From Chloroflexota bacterium (GTDB lineage: Bacteria; Chloroflexota; Limnocylindria; Limnocylindrales; CSP1-4), in assembly GCA_016200745.1 (NCBI GenBank), contig JACQEF010000202.1, forward strand, positions 1 through 6,801: a stretch of 6,801 nt of DNA. The letters run 5' to 3'. Every line of letters begins with the position of its first letter. Position 1 is the first letter of the stretch. Under the pieces are notes generated by a model. The model was not told the DNA's origin. It made no database searches and worked only from the letters and a program-made list of their open reading frames with translations. Below are positions 1-5,218 of this stretch, piece after piece. Made by a program: the position numbers and the translations under genes.

Positions 1-1
1 C

Positions 2-127
2 CGCGCGGCGGCGTCGATCGAGGGCGCCCTGGCGTCGTGCGACGTGATCGGCGGGACGGCGCCGGCTCGGGTCGGGGCAGCCCTCGCGGCCGCGCGCGCC
101 CGCCTCGACCGCGAGGTCGCCCGCTAG
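2..127 (+). CDS. argH: Argininosuccinate lyase, C-terminal end (partial)
   Basis: This is the last 41 codons plus TAG of a gene that begins outside the window. The visible residues include SIEGALASCDVIGGTAP and then an alanine/arginine-rich helix ending LDREVAR. A serine-containing helix followed by GGTAP and a V-rich amphipathic helix is typical of the extreme C-terminus of argininosuccinate lyase, the last enzyme of arginine biosynthesis, which splits argininosuccinate into arginine and fumarate. The catalytic regions lie upstream and cannot be seen, so the call rests on the tail motif alone. The stop overlaps the stop of the convergent arrestin-like gene in the shared tetranucleotide CTAG. 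Another member of the fumarase/aspartase superfamily is possible but less likely, because GGTAP is most familiar from ArgH. Confidence 0.7.
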   Translation, partial: RAAASIEGALASCDVIGGTAPARVGAALAAARARLDREVAR

Positions 128-1026
128 AGCTCGGTCGTCGAGGCGATCGCGACGTCGCGAACGAGGTGCGGATCGCGCGCCCAGGCGGTGGCGACGACCA
201 CGTGCAGCCGGGCGTCGCCCCGGCCATGCCGCGTCTCGACGGTCGGCAGCCAGCGTCGCGGCAGCTCGCCGCCGAAGTCGAGCTGCCGTGCCTCGCCCCC
301 GAACGTCCCTTCGCCGGCCAGCCGCCCGACCCACAGCGGGATCTCCTCCTGGCGGCCACCGCCCACCGTCGAGCGGGCGTGGACGCGCAGCTCCAGCCGT
401 ACCTCCTGGACGTTGCGCGACCCGGAGGCCTCCAGCACGAGCCGGCCGCGGAATGCGGAGCCGACGCACAGCGGCACCGGTTCGAGCGCGATCGAGCCCC
501 GGATGCCATCCGCCTCGACCGAGGCCTCGGGCCACAGCGCGAACTGACCCAGGTCGATCACGCCGGCCCGCAGCGCCGCCGTCGGCTGGAGCACCACCAC
601 GGGCAGGCTGACCTTGGGATCGAAACCGGGCACGTCGAGGTTGGCTCGCACCTCCCAGTCGACCCGCAGCTCGGTACCGTCGAAGGTCGGCGGACCGAGC
701 GCTGGCACGGGGATCTGGAACGGGACGTCGCGGACCTCACCGGCCGCGAGCGACGTGGGACCGAGGACGGCGACGGGCACGTGTGGCAGATCCTCGTGGG
801 CGGTCCGCGTCTCGGTGTGAGGGTGGCCCTGCGCGTCGGTCGAGGTCTGGTCGTACCGCCACGTCTCGACGCCGATCAGCGTCACGCGGGCCTCGCGGAA
901 GTCGAGCGCGCCCGCCCCGCCGATGTGCAGCCGCCCGTCGACCAGGCGTCCCGGAAGGAGATCGCCCCGGTCGAGCTCGACGGTCAGTGGCGGTTCGCCG
1001 CCTGAGACCTGCGCGACCTCGCTCAT
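124..1026 (-). CDS. Arrestin-like beta-sandwich protein
   Basis: The product is 300 residues with no signal peptide or membrane segment, so it is probably cytoplasmic. It reads as two beta-sandwich halves. In the first (about residues 14-146) a strand-rich start, LTVELDRGDLLPGRLVDGRL, resembles the arrestin N-domain opening with its PG turn. This half closes with VDWEVRANLDVP (122-133) and a short V-rich strand (141-146), the usual end of an arrestin N-like domain. The second half (about 176-295) repeats the pattern with SIALEPVPLCVGSAFRGRLVL. Bacterial arrestin-like and SpoOM-like proteins share this fold, but their roles are mostly unknown, so I assign no function. The ATG lies in the 200-bp divergent region and has only a weak GGAC-type ribosome site just upstream. 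The gene runs convergently into argH with overlapping stops and no terminator between them. The coding call is firm; the fold is a judgement from sequence pattern. Confidence 0.75.
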   Translation of the reverse strand: MSEVAQVSGGEPPLTVELDRGDLLPGRLVDGRLHIGGAGALDFREARVTLIGVETWRYDQTSTDAQGHPHTETRTAHEDLPHVPVAVLGPTSLAAGEVRDVPFQIPVPALGPPTFDGTELRVDWEVRANLDVPGFDPKVSLPVVVLQPTAALRAGVIDLGQFALWPEASVEADGIRGSIALEPVPLCVGSAFRGRLVLEASGSRNVQEVRLELRVHARSTVGGGRQEEIPLWVGRLAGEGTFGGEARQLDFGGELPRRWLPTVETRHGRGDARLHVVVATAWARDPHLVRDVAIASTTEL

Positions 1027-1108
1027 CGTCCGTCCATGATGCCGGCCCCGCGTCGCCCGGGTCTGGCGGGCAGGCCGGCCGGCGAGGATCGGGGAGACGC
1101 GTCAGGAG

Positions 1109-1158
1109 CATCGGTCGTCACCGTGGGGGTCCATCGGTCGCCTGACCGATGACCGATC
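1109..1158. repeat. Cluster of half-sites around operator copy 1
   Basis: CATCGGTCG occurs at 1109-1117 and again at 1132-1140. On the other arm GACCGAT is tandemly repeated at 1144-1150 and 1151-1157. Four half-sites, two in each orientation, therefore lie within 50 bp. This could allow cooperative binding of more than one dimer or may be residue of local duplication. Confidence 0.5.
1132..1151. promoter_or_regulatory. Candidate operator: 8-4-8 palindrome, copy 1
   Basis: Perfect inverted repeat with arms CATCGGTC (1132-1139) and GACCGATG (1144-1151) around spacer GCCT. The same arms with a different spacer recur at 5153-5172, and neither arm is found inside any gene here. Identical arms with a free spacer and 20-bp total length fit a dimeric helix-turn-helix protein. 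The LuxR-type regulator encoded at 2203-5121 is the nearest candidate. The site lies 75 bp before the DUF4242 start and 105 bp before the arrestin-like start, so it could serve either gene. Confidence 0.65.
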
Positions 1159-1188
1159 GTCGAGGCGCCGCGATCGTGCAGCCACGAC

Positions 1189-1206
1189 GCCAGCCGTCCC
1201 GCTGGC
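1189..1206 (+). other. Small hairpin in the DUF4242 leader
   Basis: GCCAGC (1189-1194) and GCTGGC (1201-1206) can pair as a 6-bp stem with a 6-nt loop. It ends 9 nt before the GGAGG ribosome site, so it could affect mRNA stability or initiation. A 6-bp stem arises easily by chance in GC-rich DNA. Confidence 0.25.
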
Positions 1207-1215
1207 AAGAGGAAT

Positions 1216-1220
1216 GGAGG
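1216..1220 (+). promoter_or_regulatory. Ribosome binding site, DUF4242 gene
   Basis: GGAGG lies 6 nt before the ATG at 1227. It fixes that start over the longer in-frame ATG at 1149, which falls inside the palindrome and would add 26 non-conserved residues. Confidence 0.8.
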
Positions 1221-1226
1221 CATTGG

Positions 1227-1475
1227 ATGGCGCAGTTCATGGATGTCCACAGCGGGTTCGTCGGGGTGACGGCCCAGCAGCTCAAGGAGGCGCACGAACG
1301 CGACCTCGCGATCGAGAAGGACGAGGGCGTCCACTTCCAGACGGCCTGGCTCGACCCCGAGTCGGGCAAGGTGTTCTGCCTGTCGTCCGGTCCCTCGAAG
1401 GAGGCCGTGATGCGTATCCACGAGCGCGCCGGGCATCCGACCGCCGAGGTCTACCAGCTGACGGTGGAGGTCTAG
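1227..1475 (+). CDS. DUF4242 / SCO4226-like small protein
   Basis: The product is 82 residues and cytoplasmic, with no signal peptide. It begins MAQFMDVHSG and carries the marks of the DUF4242 family: an amphipathic helix (about 17-31), a strand with FQTAWLDPESGKVFCLSSGP (38-56) and the end HERAGHPTAEVYQLTVEV (65-82). The FCL..GPS block and H.RAG.P motif are typical. The Streptomyces coelicolor member SCO4226 is known as a nickel-binding ferredoxin-like-fold protein, and annotators often extend that label to the family. Nickel binding here is by family only; Cys51 and the histidines (H8, H23, H36, H65, H70) are possible ligands. The length is usual for the family. The secreted-protein gene follows after 57 bp on the same strand, with no terminator or TA step between, so they are probably co-transcribed. 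The palindrome upstream suggests regulated expression. Confidence 0.8.
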   Translation: MAQFMDVHSGFVGVTAQQLKEAHERDLAIEKDEGVHFQTAWLDPESGKVFCLSSGPSKEAVMRIHERAGHPTAEVYQLTVEV

Positions 1476-1516
1476 CGGGCCGACGCTCGCTTCATGACCT
1501 CCGACCACGTCCGAGC

Positions 1517-1525
1517 AAGGAAGGA
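1517..1525 (+). promoter_or_regulatory. Ribosome binding site, secreted-protein gene
   Basis: AAGGAAGGA ends 7 nt before the ATG at 1533. It supports that start over the in-frame ATG at 1494, which has no ribosome site and would place 13 polar residues before the signal peptide. Confidence 0.7.
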
Positions 1526-1532
1526 CACACCG

Positions 1533-2117
1533 ATGCACGCATTGATCACGCGCCGGCTGGCCTCGCGCTGGCCCATGCTCGTCGCCGGGGCCGTCGTGGC
1601 CCTCACGGTCCTGATCGTCCCCGTGGCCGCGGCGGCCGACGGTCAGTCGGAGCTGTCCGCCGCCCGGGCGGCCACCGCCCGCTTCCACTCCCTCGACGCC
1701 GCGCAGGCGGCCGGCTATGTCGGACTCGTCGCCGACCTCCAGGGCATCACCTGCATCGCCGACCCTGGCGGATCGGGCGCGATGGGCGTCCACTACCTGG
1801 ACCCGAGCCTCGCCCCCGAGCTGTTCGACCCGAACGCGGTGTCGTCGGTCGACGCGGCGACACCTGAGCTCCTCGTCTACGCACCGGGCCCGGACGGCAA
1901 CCAGCGCCTGGTCGCCCTCGAGTACCTGGCGATCAAGTCGAGCTGGGACGCGACCCACGCCGCGCCACCGTCGCTCTTCGGCCAGACGTTCAGCACGACG
2001 CCGGCCGGCAACCGCTTCGGCCTGCCCGACTTCTACAGCCTCCACGCCTGGATCTGGGATCCGAACCCGACCGACCTGTTCGCGCCGTGGAACCCGCGGG
2101 TGAGCTGCCCGAGCTGA
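1533..2117 (+). CDS. Secreted protein of unknown function
   Basis: The product is 194 residues with a clear Sec signal peptide: basic n-region (RR at 7-8, R12), hydrophobic core at about 15-31, and a likely cleavage after the AAAA run near residue 35. No lipobox cysteine is present, so it should be released or loosely held outside the membrane. The mature part has a helix with ATARFHSLDAAQAAGYV (47-63), then a glycine-rich segment with ADPGGSGAMGVHYLDPSL (76-93), PELLVYAPGP (111-120) with LVALEYL (126-132), and an aromatic end, FYSLHAWIWDPNPTDLFAPW (168-187). Cys74 and Cys192 are the only cysteines and could form a disulfide. I recall similar unnamed proteins in actinobacteria and Chloroflexota with the GAMG.HY and FAPWNP.VSC blocks, but no established function. 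It is the second gene of the putative DUF4242 operon and is followed by a strong hairpin. Confidence 0.8.
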   Translation: MHALITRRLASRWPMLVAGAVVALTVLIVPVAAAADGQSELSAARAATARFHSLDAAQAAGYVGLVADLQGITCIADPGGSGAMGVHYLDPSLAPELFDPNAVSSVDAATPELLVYAPGPDGNQRLVALEYLAIKSSWDATHAAPPSLFGQTFSTTPAGNRFGLPDFYSLHAWIWDPNPTDLFAPWNPRVSCPS

Positions 2118-2138
2118 GCCGCCCGCTTCAGGGGTGGG

Positions 2139-2166
2139 ACGCCGGGGCCGGCAACGGCCCCGGCGT
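2139..2166. terminator. Bidirectional hairpin terminator between convergent genes
   Basis: A perfect 12-bp stem, ACGCCGGGGCCG (2139-2150) with CGGCCCCGGCGT (2155-2166), encloses a GCAA loop, a stabilising GNRA tetraloop on the plus-strand transcript. It sits 21 bp after the secreted-protein stop and 36 bp after the stop of the regulator on the other strand. No T-run follows on either strand, so termination would depend on the stem alone or on Rho; it may also protect 3' ends. Confidence 0.7.
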
Positions 2167-2202
2167 TCGCGTGGGTGGCGTGGTGGCGCGGTCGGCGACC
2201 CG

Positions 2203-5121
2203 TCAGCGGGCCGCGAGGGCACCCGCGCGCCCGACCGGTCCGTCGGCCGGCGGCCGGGAGATCGTGGCCACCCAGCTGGCGATCTCCGCCCGCCGGGCGA
2301 CGCCGAGCTTGGCCAGGATGTGCTCCACGTGGGCGCTCGCCGTCTTCGGCGCGATGTCCAGCCGCTCGCCGATCTCGCCGTTGGTCAGGCCCTCGGCGAT
2401 GAGCCGTGCGACCTCGAACTCGCGCACCGTGAGGGGCCGCCACGGTTCGTCATCCGTGCCGCGGGCGCGGCCGGACCGGCCCAGCTCGTCGGCGCGGACG
2501 AGGAGCGGCTCGCTGCCGAGGCGCGCCGCCGTGTCGCGAGCGGCTGCCAGGACCGAGGCTCCCTCGGCGTAGCGGTTGGAGCGCATGAGGCACCCGACGA
2601 GATCGAGCCGAGCCCAGGTCGCCTCCCAGATCCGGCCCCGCTCGTCCCAGCCGCGAATCGCTCGCTCGAGCGCCTCGCGTGCGGCCGCGAGCGACCCGCC
2701 CGCGAGGCGGACCAGCCCGTCGGCGTGCGCGAGGGCGGCGCCGGCGATCGGATCCCAGCCAGCGAGGTGGGCGCGCATCCGGGCGAGCCACTGCTCGGCA
2801 TCGGCCGGACGACGTGCCGCGATGAGCGCTCGGGCCCCGGTCACGACGAACGGGATGAGGAGCGCCCGCTCGCCAGTGTCGGTCGCGATCGCCAGGGCCT
2901 CGTCGCAGCGTGCCGCGGCACGCTCGGAATCGCCGGCCACGAGTGCCGTCTCGGCGAGCGCCCAGAGCGGTGTGAGGATGAACTGGGCCTCACCGATCCC
3001 GCGCCCAACCGCCAGCGATTCCTCGAGCCACCGGTTGGCCTCTTCGAGCCGGCCGCGCCCGAGCGCGACCAGCCCCACGACGTCGAGCGAGCCGATCGTG
3101 CCCCGCGCGCAGCCACGATCGACGAGCTCGTGGCGGGCACGCTCGTCGGCGGCGGTCCACTCGCCCGCGCCCCAGTCGAGCAGCGCGGTCGTGGTCGCCA
3201 TCATCTGCCGGCAGTGGGACTGCTCGATCGCGTCGGCGTACTGCAGCCCCTCGCGGAGGGCAAGGTCCGCTGCCCTTCGATCCATCACCCGCGCCGCCAT
3301 GATCGCGAGGTTCCGGTAGCCGGTGACGCCGACGCTCTCGTAGCCGGCGTCGCGGGCCGCCCGCGCAGCCCGCATCCCGTCCGGGATGCCGGTCTCATAG
3401 CGGCCGTCAGCGATGTCGATGCGGGCTCGGGTCAGGTCGTTCTCCAGCTCCGTCTCGCGATCGCCGAACCGTCGGGCGATCTCACTGGATGCGTCGAGGT
3501 CGGCTCGGGCCGCGTCGAACCGCGACTGGAGGAACCGGTCGTTCGCGCGGACGCTCAGGAAGTACGCCTGGGCCCGCTCGCGCTCGTCGCTCGGGGGAAG
3601 CTCGGCGACCTCCGCGAGCGCCTGCTCCGTCAGGCCGGCCACGTGGCCGGACGGTGAGCCGTTCCGCCCGGGCAGGACCGCCATGAGCACGAGCATCTCC
3701 GCGGCCAGGAGCGGTTTGCTCGCCCGGAGATACAGCTCGCGGGCGTGTCGGCCGGCTTCGCTCGCCTCCTCGTTGTGCTCGATCGCGGCCGCGGCCTCGC
3801 CGTACCGGGCGTACAGGTCGGCCTGCTCGTCGATCGACAGGTCTTCCGGCATGTTGGCGATCGCCCGCTGGTACAGCTCGAACGCCTCGTGGCGGGCCGA
3901 CACGCGCCCCGCCTCGCTCGCTCCCGCCAGCGAGGCGCGGAACGCCTGCGGCCGGAGGCCGGCGCGCTCGTAATGAAGCGAGGCGTGGATGACGCTCGCG
4001 TTCTGCAGGCTCATGCCGAACTCGGCCGCCTGGGCGTGGAATCGGCGGAGCTGGGACGGCGGCAGGGCATCGTAGATGGCGTCCCGCAGGAGCTGGTGGC
4101 GGAAGTCGTAGTAGCCCTCGTCGACGAAGTTGAACGGTCGCAGGATGGCGGCGTCGACCAGCTCCTGGAGCGACGGCTCAAGCTCCGGGAGCGGCCGCCC
4201 GACCATCCCCGAGATCACGTCCGGACCGAAGCAGCGCCCGACGACCGCTCCCGCGCGGGCGACGATCCGGGCATCGGGCGACAGCCGGTCCACCCGGGCG
4301 AGGACCGCGTCGGCGATCGTGTCCGGGACGTGCGCCTGGCGGATCGCCTGGCCATCGAGCCGGCCGTTGCCGTCGAGCGCGCCGAGGAGCTCCTCGATGT
4401 GGAGCGGGATCCCGTTCGTCCGCTCGTGGACCGCCTCGACGACATCGCGCGGGGCAGGCAGCTCGCCGCCCAGGATGAGGGTGGTCGCCATCGCGGTCTG
4501 GTCGAGGGTCAGCGGCCGGAGGCGGACCTCCTCGGCCAGCCGCTGGCTGACGACGCGGGCGCGCCACTCGCGGTGAAGCCCGTCCGCCGGGAACTCGTCC
4601 GGCCGGTAGCCGGCGATGAGGAGGAGCGGAACCTCCGGCACGTGCCTGGCGAGTTCGCCGATCACCTCCAGGCTCATCTCGTCGGTCCAGTGGAGATCGT
4701 CGAAGACGAGGAACGTCGGCCGGTCGATCGCTTCGATGATCCGGTCGGCGACCCCGCGCACGATCAGCCGGCGCGCGCCGAGCGCGTCGCCGTCGTGCCG
4801 CCCGTCGATCGTGCGAAGGTCCTCCCAGAGCGTGCCCCACGCCGGGTTGCCGCGCAGGCCGGCGATCAGGTCCTTGATCGAGGCGAGCGGGACGAGGTGA
4901 TCCTGTGGGGACACCATCCCGCCGTCGACCCGCAGGCCGGCCGCCTCGGCCTTGTTGACCGTCGAACGGATCAGGCGCGTCTTGCCGAGCCCCGCGGAGC
5001 CGGCCAGGAAGACGGTGTGACCGCGGCCCCTGGCCGTTTCGGCCACGAGGTGGTCGACCAGCTCGAGGAGATCGTCCCGACCGACGATCACGGGACAGAG
5101 CATCGAACCGGCGCGTTTCAT
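2203..5121 (-). CDS. LuxR-family ATP-binding regulator (LAL/MalT type)
   Basis: The product is 972 residues, the usual size for large ATP-binding LuxR (LAL) regulators. The N-terminus is a STAND-type NTPase: VGRDDLL (13-19), Walker A GSAGLGKT (41-48), Walker B FLVFDDLHW (137-145), and LLIAGYRPDE (167-176) as a sensor-like strand. TNGIPLHIEELL (235-246) and a winged-helix-like part (about 278-366, with FRHQLLRDAIYDALP) follow. Residues of about 380-880 are alanine-rich helical hairpins with TPR/MalT-like spacing, a likely ligand or protein sensor. The C-terminal LuxR/GerE helix-turn-helix is at about 896-953, with LTVREFEVARLIAEGLTNGE and KTASAHVEHILAKL. Such proteins bind ATP, oligomerise and usually activate transcription; the inducer here is unknown. 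There is no Shine-Dalgarno. TAGACT lies 6 nt before the ATG, suggesting a leaderless mRNA and favouring this start over Met7 (5103). It is divergent from the adenosine deaminase and is the likely binder of the palindrome between them. Confidence 0.92.
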   Translation of the reverse strand: MKRAGSMLCPVIVGRDDLLELVDHLVAETARGRGHTVFLAGSAGLGKTRLIRSTVNKAEAAGLRVDGGMVSPQDHLVPLASIKDLIAGLRGNPAWGTLWEDLRTIDGRHDGDALGARRLIVRGVADRIIEAIDRPTFLVFDDLHWTDEMSLEVIGELARHVPEVPLLLIAGYRPDEFPADGLHREWRARVVSQRLAEEVRLRPLTLDQTAMATTLILGGELPAPRDVVEAVHERTNGIPLHIEELLGALDGNGRLDGQAIRQAHVPDTIADAVLARVDRLSPDARIVARAGAVVGRCFGPDVISGMVGRPLPELEPSLQELVDAAILRPFNFVDEGYYDFRHQLLRDAIYDALPPSQLRRFHAQAAEFGMSLQNASVIHASLHYERAGLRPQAFRASLAGASEAGRVSARHEAFELYQRAIANMPEDLSIDEQADLYARYGEAAAAIEHNEEASEAGRHARELYLRASKPLLAAEMLVLMAVLPGRNGSPSGHVAGLTEQALAEVAELPPSDERERAQAYFLSVRANDRFLQSRFDAARADLDASSEIARRFGDRETELENDLTRARIDIADGRYETGIPDGMRAARAARDAGYESVGVTGYRNLAIMAARVMDRRAADLALREGLQYADAIEQSHCRQMMATTTALLDWGAGEWTAADERARHELVDRGCARGTIGSLDVVGLVALGRGRLEEANRWLEESLAVGRGIGEAQFILTPLWALAETALVAGDSERAAARCDEALAIATDTGERALLIPFVVTGARALIAARRPADAEQWLARMRAHLAGWDPIAGAALAHADGLVRLAGGSLAAAREALERAIRGWDERGRIWEATWARLDLVGCLMRSNRYAEGASVLAAARDTAARLGSEPLLVRADELGRSGRARGTDDEPWRPLTVREFEVARLIAEGLTNGEIGERLDIAPKTASAHVEHILAKLGVARRAEIASWVATISRPPADGPVGRAGALAAR

Positions 5122-5127
5122 TGACGG

Positions 5128-5133
5128 AGTCTA
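5128..5133 (-). promoter_or_regulatory. -10 hexamer of the regulator gene (leaderless)
   Basis: On the minus strand TAGACT matches TANNNT and is followed by CCGTCA and then the ATG. Transcription would begin at or next to the A of the start codon. No TTGACA-like -35 is seen. That region overlaps the left arm of the palindrome, as expected for a promoter that depends on a bound activator. Confidence 0.5.
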
Positions 5134-5152
5134 CGGGGCGTGCACAAGCGGG

Positions 5153-5172
5153 CATCGGTCATTCGACCGATG
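5153..5172. promoter_or_regulatory. Candidate operator: 8-4-8 palindrome, copy 2
   Basis: Arms CATCGGTC (5153-5160) and GACCGATG (5165-5172) flank spacer ATTC. The arms are identical to those at 1132-1151. With transcription starting at the two start codons, its centre (5162.5) is at -41.5 for the regulator gene and -56.5 for the deaminase gene. The first is the classic place for an activator that touches the -35 region. It may mediate autoregulation together with control of the deaminase. Confidence 0.65.
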
Positions 5173-5206
5173 GGCGATTCACGCTCGAATGGGCTTCGGG
5201 AAGGAC

Positions 5207-5212
5207 TACCAT
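5207..5212 (+). promoter_or_regulatory. -10 hexamer of the adenosine deaminase gene (leaderless)
   Basis: TACCAT matches TANNNT and is followed by 6 nt and then an in-frame GTG at 5219. This is the same geometry as on the other side of the gap. No clear -35 is visible 16-18 bp upstream. It supports the GTG as the true start. Confidence 0.5.
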
Positions 5213-5218
5213 CGTCGC

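Larger units (their letters stand above)
1027..1226. promoter_or_regulatory. Divergent intergenic region, arrestin-like gene / DUF4242 operon
   Basis: These 200 bp lie between two divergent starts and must hold both promoters. There is no TA dinucleotide anywhere in the stretch, so no TANNNT -10 hexamer exists on either strand. The region contains the 20-bp palindrome at 1132-1151, extra copies of its half-site, and a small hairpin just before the ribosome site of the DUF4242 gene. GATCGT occurs at 1155-1160 and 1172-1177. It keeps the A and final T of a -10 box, and the second copy would place the palindrome about 42 bp upstream of transcription start. That assignment is a guess. Confidence 0.6.

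Noticed and set aside
144..151. GCGATCGC octamers like the cyanobacterial HIP1 repeat
   Set aside because: Only about three copies were seen, all in coding DNA of a genome rich in CGATCG; not enough to call a repeat family.
37..1005. A 322-codon open frame on the plus strand
   Set aside because: It is antisense to the arrestin-like gene and overlaps argH in another frame; it is rich in Arg, Pro and Gly without conserved motifs.
1132..1151. Palindrome as an intrinsic terminator or attenuator
   Set aside because: No T-run follows on either strand, and both copies sit between divergent starts, where an operator is more natural.
1023..2222. A 399-codon open frame on the minus strand
   Set aside because: It crosses the divergent intergenic region, two well-supported plus-strand genes and the terminator hairpin; low-complexity composition indicates a shadow frame.
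3635..3650. A perfect 16-bp palindrome CCGGCCACGTGGCCGG
   Set aside because: It lies inside the regulator coding sequence and is made of common GC-rich codons; no second copy was found, so chance is the best explanation.
2134..3657. A 507-codon open frame on the plus strand, and a 459-codon one at 3745-5124
   Set aside because: Both lie antisense to the regulator gene, whose minus frame carries clear ATPase and LuxR motifs. The products are Arg/Pro/Gly/Asp-rich with no recognisable domain, as expected from GC-rich antisense frames.
5162..5190. TTCGAC and TCGAAT 17 bp apart as a deaminase promoter
   Set aside because: TCGAAT is a poor -10, and TACCAT at 5207-5212 fits better and matches the geometry on the regulator side.
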